A stretch of 64,000 nucleotides of DNA from Ramlibacter tataouinensis (GTDB lineage: Bacteria > Pseudomonadota > Gammaproteobacteria > Burkholderiales > Burkholderiaceae_C): contig NZ_CP116009.1 of NCBI RefSeq assembly GCF_027941915.1, positions 248,001 through 312,000 on the forward strand. The letters run 5' to 3'. Position 1 is the stretch's first letter, and each line of letters starts with the position of its first letter. Made by a program: the position numbers and the translations under genes. Of the stretch, positions 18,301 through 23,914 are shown piece after piece. Under the pieces are notes generated by a model. The model saw only the letters and a program-made list of their open reading frames with translations. It was not told the origin of the DNA and did not search any database.

Positions 18301-21205
18301 CCAGCGTGAGGTTCTCCACGCTCTCCTTGACCTCGCCCCACGAGCCCCAGTCGCTGACCGAGCCGATCGATTTCTCGGGCACCAGGACGTCGGCCGAAAC
18401 GCCGATGCGCGGCGCCTGCAGCACGGCGTTGGCGGCGACGATGGAATCGGCCGAAGCCTTGTACTTGGCGATGGCCACGCCGGCGGACACCGACACCTTG
18501 GACGTGTCCGTGGTCGACTGGCTCTTGTTGGAGTTGGACACGGCGGCGGCGTGGGCCTGGGCGCCGGTGCTCTCCTGCAGCACCCGCGCGGCGCTGACGA
18601 CCTGCTCGCTGGCCGTGATGCGGCCGCCGACCTTGGCGGTGGCGGTCGCTTCGGATTCGGCCCAGGCGATGGCGCCGCCCAGGCGGAACGGCGACTCCTT
18701 GGGCTTGACCTTGGAACTGAGCGGCTCGCCGAACAGCAGTGCGACCAGCGAATCCTGGCCGGCCTCGGTGACGCCCAGCGCCTTGCGATCGACGCCGTTG
18801 ACGATGGCGTCGGTGAGCGTCTGGCCGACCTTGGAGGTCGCCACCGTCTCGTCCTGCGCGATCCGGTTGACCGACAGCACGTTGACCGATTTCGCGCCGC
18901 CGATGTCGGCGGCGATCTCGGCGCTGGTGCTGGACTTGTGTTCGCTGATCGCCAGCACCACCGCCGCCATGCCCTCGCCGCCGGCGTCCTGGCCGGCGGT
19001 CGAGGCCGAGGCGTTGCTGAACGAGTTGTGGTTGGTGGCGGCGACCTGCACCGTGTCGCTGACATTGACGGTCGCGTTCTGCTCGATGCGGGCCGTGGCG
19101 TTCACGTCGGCCTGGGTGAAACCGACCGCGAACGACATGGCCATCTTGCCGTCGGCGCTGCCTTCCACCTCGCCCGCCAGTTCGGCGGTGTTGTGCGCGC
19201 GCATGGACAGGTTGGCGGCCGTGACGCTCGAGCCACCCTTGAGCTCGACCTTGGCATCCGCCTTGTTGCGCATGTACATGGCGCCCAGGCCGATCGGCGA
19301 TGCCACGCCGGGCGGGCCGGGCGGAGTGCTGGTGATGGCCGCCTTGGTGTTGTTGGTGGCGTCGAGCGTGACGTTGCCCGATGCCTGGATCTGCGTGCCC
19401 GAGTTGATGCTCACCGTGGAGGCGCCGATCGCCTGCGAGTGCACCAGGTCCAGGCCCACGAAGGCCGCCAGCATCTGGCTGGCGCCGTGCGCCGCGATGG
19501 TGACCGTCTGCAGCGCGGCATCGACGGCGCTGCCGGTGCTCTGCCACTCGTTGGTGATGGTGGTGGTGGCGGAGACGTTCACGTCCTTGCCGCGCACGCT
19601 GGTGCCGGTCAGGCTGACGCTGGCGCTGCCCTCGCGGTAGCCCATGGCATTGACGATGGGCGTGCGCGCGGCCTCGATGTCGACGTTGCCGCCGGTGCCT
19701 GTGCCGGTGGCGTGGGCATGGAGGCTGGCGGCGCCGGCCGTGATGGCGGCCGACTGCAGCAGGATGTTGCCGCCCTTGCCGTTGGCTGCGGTGGCCAGCA
19801 CCTTGACGCCGTCCTCGATGGTGATGGCGTGGCCGAAGATCTCGTTGCCGCGTGCGTCCAGGGTGATGTCACCGGCGTTGAAGGCACCGGTGGCGTGCGA
19901 GAGCAGCTTGCTGCCGGACTTCAGCACGATCTCGGGCGCCTTCAGCGTGATCGTGCCGGAGTGGCCTTCCGAGGCCGCCGCCTCGTAATCGGTGGTGCCG
20001 GCCGCCACGTCGCGGCTGGAGATCACCACGCCGGTGTCCAGGATGATCTGGTCGGTCGCGACGAACGAGATGTTGGCGCCGTCGGTGATCCGCCCGGAGG
20101 TGCTGGCGGTGATGGTGGTGGGGTCGATCAGCACCGAGCCGTTGGCGCCGTCCTGCGCCTTGGCCAGGAACTGGCCGCCGTCCAGGCGCACGTTGTCGCG
20201 CGCGCTCAGCTCGATGAAGCCGCCGTCGCCGGAGCTGCCGGCGCGGGCGTCGATCACCGCGCCGCTGCGGAAGCTGGCATCGCGGTCGGCCCACAGGTTG
20301 ACCGTGCCGCCGGCCGAGCCTTCGCCGGTGCCGCGCGCAGTGAGGTTGGCGCCGGCCCGCAGGTCCAGGTTGCCGCCCGCGCGGATGTCGATCTCGCCCC
20401 CCTTCACCCCGGCCGAGCCGGCCGCGGCCAGCATGCCGCTGACGGCCACGTCGCCGTCGGCGACGATGCGGATGCGGCCGGCTTCGGCCACCACGTGCGA
20501 GCCGGAAGCCAGGCCGTTGGCATTCACCACGTCGCGGAAGTCGGGCGCGCTGCCCAGGAAGCGGGCCCCGGCGTACACCACGCCGCCGACGTTGATCGTG
20601 CCGGCCGAGAAGGCCACGCCGTCGATGGCATTGACCGTGCCCTGGATGGAGATCAGGCCGGTGCCGCTGCGCGGCGCGGTGCCTGCCAGCAGGCTGCCGA
20701 CGGCGGCCGGGTCGGGCATGCCGGGCGACAGGAAGAAGCTGTCGGCGAATTGCTGGGTCGGGGTGCTGACGTTCAGGCTGCCGACATTGACCACGCCGCC
20801 GGCGCCCACGACGAAGCCGTGCGGGTTGGCGAACCAGACGTTGCCGCCGATGCGGCCGTCCTTGACGGCATTGAGGATGCCGTCGATTTCGGTGCGGTGG
20901 TCCCGGACGATGTTGACCAGGTGGGCCGCACCGGTGGGCACGTGCAGGTTGGTGGCGGTGGCCGCCGGCACGCTGAAGGTGTGGAAGGAGTTGAAGGCAT
21001 TGCCGGCCTGCAGCGTGCCGGTGTGCACGTCGGTGATCGACCCGTTGACCGTCACCGTCGTCGCCGTGCGCCCATCGGGCCGGATGGCCTGCGCCTGCGC
21101 CAGCGGCGCGCTCACCAGCAGGTACGAACCCAGGAAGAAGGCCAGCGAGCCGTCCCAGCGCCAGCGCGCGCCAACCTGCAACCGGGGGGTGGTGATCATG
21201 TCCAT
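3383..21205 (-). CDS. Giant filamentous haemagglutinin / LktA-like adhesin (TpsA exoprotein)
   Basis: About 5,940 residues, one uninterrupted frame. Residues 1-40 form a long signal peptide ending APLAQAQA. Residues 41-290 are the TPS (haemagglutination activity) domain, with NPHG at 127-130 in place of the usual NPNG and the phrase VNVGSLNVST after it. From about 300 to 3,500 come right-handed beta-helix repeats with a period near 57-65 residues, of the type AGAVAVN...NTVTAKI. Residues of about 3,495-4,380 are different: a charged helical segment, then aromatic-rich sequence with four Cys, resembling the core of leukotoxin-LktA-type adhesins. A four-copy tandem repeat occupies about 5,076-5,613. 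No VENN motif or C-terminal toxin domain is seen, so this is not a CdiA-type effector. The start was chosen at the ATG before the signal peptide; an in-frame ATG 68 codons upstream would hide it. Role (adhesion, biofilm or cytolysis) is inferred. Confidence 0.9.
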   Translation of the reverse strand: MDMITTPRLQVGARWRWDGSLAFFLGSYLLVSAPLAQAQAIRPDGRTATTVTVNGSITDVHTGTLQAGNAFNSFHTFSVPAATATNLHVPTGAAHLVNIVRDHRTEIDGILNAVKDGRIGGNVWFANPHGFVVGAGGVVNVGSLNVSTPTQQFADSFFLSPGMPDPAAVGSLLAGTAPRSGTGLISIQGTVNAIDGVAFSAGTINVGGVVYAGARFLGSAPDFRDVVNANGLASGSHVVAEAGRIRIVADGDVAVSGMLAAAGSAGVKGGEIDIRAGGNLDLRAGANLTARGTGEGSAGGTVNLWADRDASFRSGAVIDARAGSSGDGGFIELSARDNVRLDGGQFLAKAQDGANGSVLIDPTTITASTSGRITDGANISFVATDQIILDTGVVISSRDVAAGTTDYEAAASEGHSGTITLKAPEIVLKSGSKLLSHATGAFNAGDITLDARGNEIFGHAITIEDGVKVLATAANGKGGNILLQSAAITAGAASLHAHATGTGTGGNVDIEAARTPIVNAMGYREGSASVSLTGTSVRGKDVNVSATTTITNEWQSTGSAVDAALQTVTIAAHGASQMLAAFVGLDLVHSQAIGASTVSINSGTQIQASGNVTLDATNNTKAAITSTPPGPPGVASPIGLGAMYMRNKADAKVELKGGSSVTAANLSMRAHNTAELAGEVEGSADGKMAMSFAVGFTQADVNATARIEQNATVNVSDTVQVAATNHNSFSNASASTAGQDAGGEGMAAVVLAISEHKSSTSAEIAADIGGAKSVNVLSVNRIAQDETVATSKVGQTLTDAIVNGVDRKALGVTEAGQDSLVALLFGEPLSSKVKPKESPFRLGGAIAWAESEATATAKVGGRITASEQVVSAARVLQESTGAQAHAAAVSNSNKSQSTTDTSKVSVSAGVAIAKYKASADSIVAANAVLQAPRIGVSADVLVPEKSIGSVSDWGSWGEVKESVENLTLAIDPFSWFNGGASAKASGTQAGLAGAVNMQGYEIDARAIVDTGASLILSGSATGAWSGPTVRVGDTADDDQTFKFDAAAHVRADTDTTLRWLVGKPTKTAGGPAAIGGSYNDVRYTGETLALLREGALVRGSASTTEATEEFRLSAGSKANLVTVAAVAGAGESVGLSGTFTATTLDRTTAAVIDNEATVRAADIDVRAKDDSVSWAVGGGLSFANGASVGIGVASNTANLTALAAVADNDTMAGRSSALNLSTGKVVARDLAVRADTAGHLETIAVAGAVASNSDDKGGTFTKLKEKYDQTLLTIASVVDSKPESGASQGGKQAKGGTKYSFTLAGAGSVAVNEADVQATAKVENATIEQFKEGTQEASLQVQAVNQTDIVTAAAGGALTRGKQAGSSPSVGVAGAVAVNVIAGGAEAAIRNATVTGANDVAVHAVKGGETLSIGVGLNVDASTGTHTSWQGTGALSLTFFDTDSATDDTGATRNKVSALVDNATLTGDASGTGRNLDVAAYNRTRLGTGGGALAFGGTRGVGGAVSYADVRQDTEAAIRGGSTVTQFDTVGVSAFNSMQIASGAAMVAASTKQSAIQIAGSVVINDVTNRTVAKIENATVASTGSVLVNAQDVDKVASLDTLFAASGDEGMDYDGSTVRSHVGGIDAVAGGNSITAVAGNATFTPGSGSKSAGIAINYNRIQNTLEAAVADATVTATGGTLEVKADSKTSMLAIAAGVAVSSDLAGTGSATINEVDNTVTARISASSAKTATAKEVKVVATDNSRLDTLAGAVSASLQGSAGGAAATYNNIDNTVTAKVEGPATLTGADVIRIDAQNASVIRSAAVAGAVAGEGVGFAGSISLNFIDNATTAEFRNATARLGDNGADSFRVLARDSATIQTLAGSIAAGTNAVGGAIAYSKIGDSAVVNVQGADIDGAETLELQATSSGAITALAVAASASQKFAFSGSAAANEITNTTRAKLVDSTVTGAAVKTVTDGDGGPLQVRDPSTAAKVTASDSATIETLAGGAAFSGSAAAGVATAVNRIANTTEAAISGKKAGSSGQQVKSMLVKAESDESIKAAAAGVAASGQVAVGGSVAVNLIGNDTTARIDGGAQVAADDNVGVIADADDRITLVAGSAGIGLSTVGVGASVAVNSISGSTRAFIDGATTRVDGRAYSSDALTVKSGLLASPIGVSGAYDNIMANGGALAGWGRTDLAGRKADETVRGVAVNASASHSIENIVVNVAAGKYAGVGGVTNLNLIGGETTAYVKGAQVNRDTVLEGHPNQNLSVKASDHSFANGFVGSLTAGAAGVGGAIETNAFSRNTKAYLENASVAALGAAVVEARSTQGASSYAVGGSAGLAALVGTAAATTFQGLTHAYASGSTIDAGSLQVKADHDTRIFLATGGVAAGGGAGAASVGVAIDEHTTRAEVLNTTVNTAGAVAVNADSSTGIDTIAVAGAGAGGLAFAGNAVVTVIKNTTVARVAGSTIGLAGARAGNVSVVANDTVDTTAKGGAVGLALGGYGIAAGASVIRIENATQAAIENGSVHAAGDIRIESTSDRDAQALALAVGGGSAVGLSGAAAVVLSGDAPGSEARREIDKDNDGTVSRASGITAGNRLEAGSAGNVDASGNASAIGLRASEVDAINSGGKQDLKTRVTGASATATLATASGTTLDATGAVKIQATEKNQLDAGAGSGAVGGLVGAGGGVAVTDLQSDVRARTTGSNTISAGGEILVEARSQAGSAAQEAVRAQAVQGSAGLVAVGAAVALATSNSTVEASVSKGSTLTRTGGNAASTVRATDSTDVKASAWGASAGAVAAGAVIADAQKSGSTRSVFGEGATGTATAHLGARDLAVLATRSGAVTAHAWGGAGGVYAGAGADARASDTGSVAARLGGVINAAGGNVRVDAAYTAASSARAQGYSGALYAGIGVSSASAVNTLAVDAGVNAGSTITARSLTTDASSRVGTGPTAKAEAIAGAGGGLVGIAATDARASHKATVGSEVGDNVTVALSDDAESGSLVVTAANDSRQSASVTGVSVGGLLAIGANTALAEAGSSDGNRTSTTARIGSGVKGDAGANLVMRASGHDDNYASAVAGSGGAIAGQAAHARTRNFSNVLTDYKAGTTANPLTPNAADLSARHTAKFNSRTDSVNAGVVGGSGAYGEHDIDSRVTAQVADNAVLQVGADATSIQLPLSIKAENLAVKPDNGWDVKAASGGLFAGAGAYAETDLRLDTLARIGKNATVRLLGDDDEGRYGQVTVTALNSIQATQKAHLDAGGAIAVALADSDFDATANASAEVGQGATVDSKGEIVMGASTSANVQTESYTSTYGLAGVAKGASGSAVRTANSVVINPDASLRADWNIQLQAGQAGASVNDLRATALTNVFNNVAIPITGSPEADALVNQDNQVFVHDRAKVRSVRDIYLDTTAGNTHVRGHGVAKDLYQQALAAIGSAISNAFGGGDVSFETTGGSSTSLATTGAMVNGAVEVGIQNVVNLAISGSGANPTITANSEDARARVGQSFQQDLVASINADLARYEQLKTQYANSPEIVAAFDAEIQRLKADRDAYLGAGVTSKIVWFTPIENITATGGDIHVKGGRLYGTGTLKAPGNASINIQSSSDNYIRVGYLKIPDNPGGHLYLNGAPVASNAEINSRTGGGAAFGSITTGSAGGAPSINVTIDVPSNSSAQPNLEVTDEVRNMNGVINLTNPDGSVIIKSVTRRDGTQTGARVLGNEVHITAGRDFVLSFVDGFYPVASDPTALWSDIANAFVDDYRNRSINYAIGASATNPNGARETVGTGRNGLGGIVAGNNVFLNARILNINGLVQAGMPEMSVHLDAISGARGAASVEQQIANAQAHYSANRPADPYYALSGLKYYGGGNAEKLIDAVWNAREQRIEIKPVALEGSYMQLTGRIINTGGGQLRTIDGYGKIYVKNDTAHAVVLQGLDAGNNLEGVIRITDTSRLAPDGSNRFVTTEFRRIGADIQKKEFWGSEEKSPSYVSNTRDTTYAPQAGWRFGWTAGQQQVVQRDKVVYTTKGCYGIGGDSCARDDGSDYWLTNYYYVPGTTIDFQRGGYLEYDPANAGTAFKYDFSYRTTRDFHHASSYETGRHGCGAYWCREDVEVWKRIGQDFHRFSVKADYPIAINFAGYDTSAVTVQSVGSILLGQGAIASRNGSLTMSSSAGSIQGLSSGASGVDTAQSTLIAKAHDLYGRDGIGTEASAITLQQVGSGDVKARSSNAVVALRTTSGDITVNSIDAGTANAYVTAERNLVSIATGVDSAVRIKGQDVVLKAVNGAIGTDTTALNLQVGQVDETSKASGGLSAGAAGNINVRQANGHLYLDKVESQAGDVTISVANGSLYDWNKSETADDRSIDELRSWWNSLGLTGASASAKVVANEASYKKSKEQGYHAYWQLRNVRPQLDGDGVIIPGQFAADSFDPSTYAYVASAQERANLGAIGWDNVQIAAYEADRTNEIKAAHAAWGSGTYDPSFSYSVSTAESTALAKGGSWTESQLRYSMSLGSIRTTGDTTAQVEEANVIGRHVTLNALNGSVGKSAGTVELSLANAGSFTDQQKLAAAGAERDDIRVDNVANKVFIDIKDDVDVDFREGGSITINAKNEVYLGSEGTLGGGAGDVNVKAINSAQGDIRIKVAKGIRDVQTGPDTAAISGRNLLVEGGSGGIGTEADPLKLDLQDGYALTARANGPVHLRELTGHINLSSLFSAGAASLAAPGSILDAINDGTLKAKVGGLRLDAGGAIGSAGNAIEVDSTGGPLVTVSRNGGTYIDNLAAAPLRVDGMSVSGGDLVLRGGTTGLDIHGAVNVAGAGTATLQSSAGGINFQATGSLDTGSGAIGIAAPTLDMADGSHIRSQTGTITLATAGDMFLSHIETGNATAAALSATSTAGRILEAGEDAEDDIVANAAGAGVTLTAAGGIGNATQTGPGAADAARPNAIEMQVASLAAASSGGSIYLSERDDLAVSSASAQGTLDLSVGGALSAATLGSATASVNVAAQSAAITSVTAATDALLAALGGNLSTGTVTATGGRAQLSATGTLTAGSTTAGGDVQMVAGGNLAATSTTAQNGTLALTSTGGSVAVGTSARSQGQMTLTAQAGITASSLSTGAGSIAATTATGDLVASTTDAADAVTLTATTGNVQVDVVDAQNDVTVTAGQSIGGTPGARYTRIESLGGNVALNAQGGSITGDVTRGSGNVALTASNGLDLSTTQAVNGALTATAQNGAILLGSANAQGALTLNAQTGITANSLTTGAGSIAATAATGDLVASTTDSADAVTLTATTGNVKVDVVEARNDVTVTAGQSIGGTPGARYTRVESAGGNVALNAQGGSITGDVTRGNGNVTLTAGNGLDLSTTQAVNGALTATAQNGAILLGSANAQGALTLNAQTGITANALTTGAGSIAATTATGDLVASTTDAADAVTLTATTGNVQVDVVEGQNDVTVTAGQSIGGTPGARYTRIESLGGHVALNAQGGSITGDVTRGNGNVTLTASNELDLTTTQAVNGALAATAQTGAMLLGSANAQGAMTLNAQTGITANALTTGAGSLAATTATGDLVASTTDSADTVTLTATTGNVKVDVVEARNDVTITAGQSIGGTPGARYTRIESLAGNVLLNAQGGSATGNLTRAAHDVQLVAADNVDATTVTSTAGSAVLTATNGDIDLGTGTANGNITLTAGSDIRVGDVVATIGNATLVARDNITGNLVHAVAGDATMDAQNGAIDVSRVVGGGVVLYARDAIVGDSFEVGRRLVLVSDSVDASIQHTQASPALQATLIGRNRPVMSNVRLTINSPFGITFDRFAAQNAALTAPTGTIELVSGYIGNRLLVDNPQTRLLMDNASPAVQNPYDVQLYSAPGTFYLYLDRSAFETRGADIIHRKYLTHTVLSQSTGLDSSVAETSLDQGALVVRLANPPSRPAIQPSGETVRYTGVPVMLGQPPAAEGEERREE
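4366..5978 (-). repeat. 438-bp tandem repeat, about 3.7 near-identical copies, inside the exoprotein gene
   Basis: The same 438-bp block (146 codons) recurs in register, with equivalent points at about 4440, 4878, 5316 and 5754. Each unit encodes a run containing GDLVASTTD, TTGNV and GGTPGARYTR. Copies differ by a few substitutions, for example VDVVEARNDV versus VDVVDAQNDV and RIESLGG versus RVESAGG. The reading frame is kept because 438 is divisible by three, so copy number can change without a frameshift. Confidence 0.95.
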
Positions 21206-21494
21206 GCGGGTACCTCGAGGGGCCCGGAACGGGGCAATCGCGCAGCGACCGCAGCCAGGCCGAGAAAAGTCAATGAAACATTGTGCGTGCTTCGTGTCCA
21301 GTTGTGAACCATAGAGAGCCTGCTTGACGGTGAGCAAGGCGGCGTGCGACGGAGAAATGAAGACTTTCGGGTCGGCTTTCGACGCATCTCGACACCGAAG
21401 TAGGAACATCCGGAAAGGCCGACGCGGGCTCCGTCCGGTGCCGAAGGGGTCGCGGGAGCCCGCCCTCGACGTTCAGGAACAATGGGACCGCGGC
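21206..21494. other. Divergent intergenic region between the exoprotein gene and aat
   Basis: 289 bases of locally lower GC separate two divergent starts, so promoters for both genes should lie here. I could not identify a convincing -35/-10 pair, operator repeat or RNA structure on either strand. Confidence 0.4.
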
Positions 21495-22253
21495 ATGACC
21501 CTTCCGATGAAGCTTCCCTGGCTCCAACCCGGCGATCCCTTTCCCCCGGCGAAGCGGGCCTGGGGGTCCGCCGACCCCGCGCCCGGCCTGCTCGCGGCCG
21601 GCGGCGCACTGGACGTCGACACGCTGCGGCGCGCCTACTGCGGCGGCATCTTTCCCTGGTTCAGCGAAGGCCAGCCCATCCTGTGGTGGAGCACCGACCC
21701 GCGCATGGTCCTGTTCACCGCCGAGTTCCGGCTGCACCGTTCACTGCGCCGGACGCTGCGGCATTTCACCGAAGACCCGCGCTGCGAGGTGCGCATCGAC
21801 AGCGCCTTCAGCGACGTCATCCGCGCCTGCGCGGGCAGCCCGCGTGACGGCCAGTCGGGCACCTGGATCCTGCCGGAGATGGTCGATGCCTACGAGGACT
21901 TCCATCGCGCCGGTCATGCACACAGCGTGGAGACCTGGATCGACGGCGAACTGGCCGGCGGCCTGTACTGCGTGGCGGTCGGCCACGCCGTGTTCGGCGA
22001 GTCCATGTTCACGCGGGTGCCGGACGCATCCAAGATCGCGCTGGCGGCGCTGGTGTCGTTCTGCCGCGCGCACGGCATCGACAGCATCGATTGCCAGCAG
22101 AACACCCGCCACCTCGCCTCGCTGGGCGCGCGCGAGATCCCGCGCGCGGAGTTCGTGGCTGCGGTCGCGACACGCGCGAAACGCCCGGCGCCGGAGTGGA
22201 AATTCCTCCCCGTATACTGGCGCGAACTCCTGTTGCCGAAGCCTGCCGCGTGA
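21495..22253 (+). CDS. aat: Leucyl/phenylalanyl-tRNA--protein transferase
   Basis: A 252-residue cytosolic enzyme that moves Leu or Phe from tRNA to proteins with N-terminal Lys or Arg, tagging them for ClpS/ClpAP. Family signatures are clear: [21 protein letters not shown] (about residues 45-65), [13 protein letters not shown] and FGESMF in the middle, and [19 protein letters not shown] near the end, each matching E. coli Aat almost word for word. The start is the ATG at 21495; an ATG four codons later is also possible. Longer in-frame extensions from 21324 do not match the family. The stop overlaps the GTG start of bpt by four bases, so the two N-degron enzymes form an operon. Confidence 0.95.
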   Translation: MTLPMKLPWLQPGDPFPPAKRAWGSADPAPGLLAAGGALDVDTLRRAYCGGIFPWFSEGQPILWWSTDPRMVLFTAEFRLHRSLRRTLRHFTEDPRCEVRIDSAFSDVIRACAGSPRDGQSGTWILPEMVDAYEDFHRAGHAHSVETWIDGELAGGLYCVAVGHAVFGESMFTRVPDASKIALAALVSFCRAHGIDSIDCQQNTRHLASLGAREIPRAEFVAAVATRAKRPAPEWKFLPVYWRELLLPKPAA

Positions 22254-23011
22254 CGCACCTCAAGGACCTCCCGCTCCAGACGCTGCAGTTCTATGCGACC
22301 GCGCCCTACCCGTGCAGCTACCTGCCGGGCAAGCAGGCCCGCTCGCAGGTGGCCACCCCCAGCCACCTGATCCACAACGACGCTTACTCCGACCTGGTCA
22401 TCAGCGGCTTCCGCCGCAGCGGCATGTTCACCTACCGGCCGTACTGCGACGGCTGCCGCGCCTGCGTGCCGCTGCGCGTGCTGGCCGAACGCTTCCAGCC
22501 CGATCGCAGCCAGCGCCGCGCGTGGGCGCGCCACGCCAACCTGCAGGCGCGCGTGCTCAAGCTGTGCTTCGTGCCCGAGCACTACCAGCTCTACCTGCGC
22601 TACCAGAGCGGCCGCCATGCCGGCGGCGGCATGGACCACGACAGCATCGACCAGTACACCCAGTTCCTGCTGCAAAGCCGGGTCAACTCGCGGCTGGTCG
22701 AGTTCCGCGAAACGCTGGCCGACGGCTCGCCCGGCGCGCTGCGCATGGTCTCCATCCTCGACGTGCTGGGAGACGGCCTGTCGGCGGTCTACACCTTCTA
22801 CGAACCGGAAGGCGCGGCCAGCTACGGCACCTACAGCGTGCTGTGGCAGATCGACCAGGCGCGCAAGCTCAAGCTGCCGCACGTCTACCTGGGCTACTGG
22901 ATCGCCCAAAGCCCCAAGATGGGCTACAAGGCGCGCTTCCAGCCGCACCAGGTGTTGCAGGAAGGCCGCTGGGTGGACGGTACGCCCCGGTCGGCTGATT
23001 TCACAAAGTAA
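22250..23011 (+). CDS. bpt: Aspartate/glutamate leucyltransferase (bacterial arginyltransferase homologue)
   Basis: A 253-residue enzyme adding Leu to N-terminal Asp or Glu (Bpt type), the second bacterial N-degron route. It shows the ATE1-like cysteine pattern: C22 in PCSYLPGK, then C66, C69 and C72 in [16 protein letters not shown]. It also has the C-terminal signature [20 protein letters not shown] of the family. The start is GTG at 22250-22252, inside the aat stop (GTGA). This gives the normal N terminus [14 protein letters not shown]; upstream in-frame sequence is aat coding in another frame. Its coupling with aat places both destabilising-residue transferases in one transcript. Confidence 0.94.
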   Translation: MTHLKDLPLQTLQFYATAPYPCSYLPGKQARSQVATPSHLIHNDAYSDLVISGFRRSGMFTYRPYCDGCRACVPLRVLAERFQPDRSQRRAWARHANLQARVLKLCFVPEHYQLYLRYQSGRHAGGGMDHDSIDQYTQFLLQSRVNSRLVEFRETLADGSPGALRMVSILDVLGDGLSAVYTFYEPEGAASYGTYSVLWQIDQARKLKLPHVYLGYWIAQSPKMGYKARFQPHQVLQEGRWVDGTPRSADFTK

Positions 23012-23041
23012 AATCGCGGGAACGCCCCAGCCGTTTCCGCC

Positions 23042-23839
23042 ATGAAGAAGTCCGACAGCGGCGCCGCCGCGACTCCCACGATCCAGGTCATCGAGCGCAT
23101 GTTCGCGCTGATCGACGTGCTCGCCTCGCGCGAGGAGGCGATCTCCCTCAAGGAGATCAGCGAGAAGACCGGCCTGCACCCCTCCACCACCCACCGCATC
23201 CTCAACGACCTGGCCGTGGGCCGCTTCGTCGACCGACCCGAGGCCGGCAGCTACCGGCTGGGCCTGCGCCTGTTGGAGCTGGGCAACCTGGTGAAGGCCC
23301 GGCTGAACGTGCGCGACGCCGCACTGGTGCCGATGCGCGAGCTGCACCGCGTGATCCTGCAGCCGGTGAACCTCTCGGTGCGCCAGGGCGACGAGATCGT
23401 CTACATCGAGCGTGCCTACAGCGAGCGTTCGGGCATGCAGGTGGTGCGGGCGATCGGCGGCCATGCGCCGCTGCACCTCACCTCCACCGGCAAGCTGTTC
23501 CTCGCCGCCGACGAGTCGCAGCGCGTGCGCGCCTACGCCACCCGCACCGGCCTGGCGGGCCACACGCGCAACAGCATCACGCAACTGCCCGTGCTCGAGC
23601 GCGAACTGGCCAAGGCGCGCCAGTACGGCATCGCCCGCGACAACGAGGAGCTGGAGCTGGGGGTGCGCTGCATGGCCGCCGGCATCTACGACGACCAGAG
23701 CCGCCTGGTGGCCGGCCTGTCCATCTCCGCCCCCGCCGACCGGCTGGACGAAGGATGGCTCAGCAAGCTCCAAGCCACCGCCAACGAGATCTCGGCCGCG
23801 CTGGGGTACAAGCCCCCCCTACCCGCAAGAGCCGCCTGA
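23042..23839 (+). CDS. IclR-family transcriptional regulator
   Basis: 265 residues. The N-terminal winged helix-turn-helix (about 12-75) contains ISLKEISEKTGLHPSTTHRIL, the standard IclR recognition region. The C-terminal effector domain (about 85-255) includes IVYIERAYS, APLHLTSTGKLFLA and YGIARDNEELELGVRCMAAGI, the last being the PROSITE-type IclR box with its conserved Cys. These factors usually bind small aromatic or organic acids and control catabolic genes, but no catabolic operon lies next to it. The target and ligand are unknown. It starts 30 bases after bpt and may be co-transcribed with it. Confidence 0.93.
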   Translation: MKKSDSGAAATPTIQVIERMFALIDVLASREEAISLKEISEKTGLHPSTTHRILNDLAVGRFVDRPEAGSYRLGLRLLELGNLVKARLNVRDAALVPMRELHRVILQPVNLSVRQGDEIVYIERAYSERSGMQVVRAIGGHAPLHLTSTGKLFLAADESQRVRAYATRTGLAGHTRNSITQLPVLERELAKARQYGIARDNEELELGVRCMAAGIYDDQSRLVAGLSISAPADRLDEGWLSKLQATANEISAALGYKPPLPARAA

Positions 23840-23862
23840 CGAGGGCGGGAACCCACAAAAGG

Positions 23863-23890
23863 ACACGGCGCCCAAGGCGCCGTGTTTCGT
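23863..23890. terminator. Intrinsic terminator between convergent IclR and PBP7 genes
   Basis: A perfect 10-bp stem ACACGGCGCC/GGCGCCGTGT with a 3-base loop is followed on the plus strand by TTCGTGTT and on the minus strand by CCTTTTGTG. It lies between two stop codons, so it probably serves both directions. Confidence 0.8.
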
Positions 23891-23914
23891 GTTGGAGCGA
23901 AGCGGATGCCCGGG

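Noticed and set aside
6000-21000. CRISPR-like or phage repeat arrays
   Set aside because: Periodicities in this stretch are protein-level beta-helix repeats with diverged DNA; there is no constant repeat with unique spacers.
5975-21307. Open reading frame of over 5,100 codons on the plus strand, antisense to the exoprotein gene
   Set aside because: It lies in codon register with the exoprotein on the other strand. A stop there requires a sense TTA, CTA or TCA codon, which are very rare in this GC-rich gene (one CTA at about 5927 does break it). The protein is a low-complexity Arg/Ala/Gly/His shadow with no start signal or domain.
23042-23839. IclR regulator controlling a nearby catabolic operon
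   Set aside because: Adjacent genes are N-degron transferases and a peptidoglycan endopeptidase; no catabolic genes are in range, so no target is proposed.
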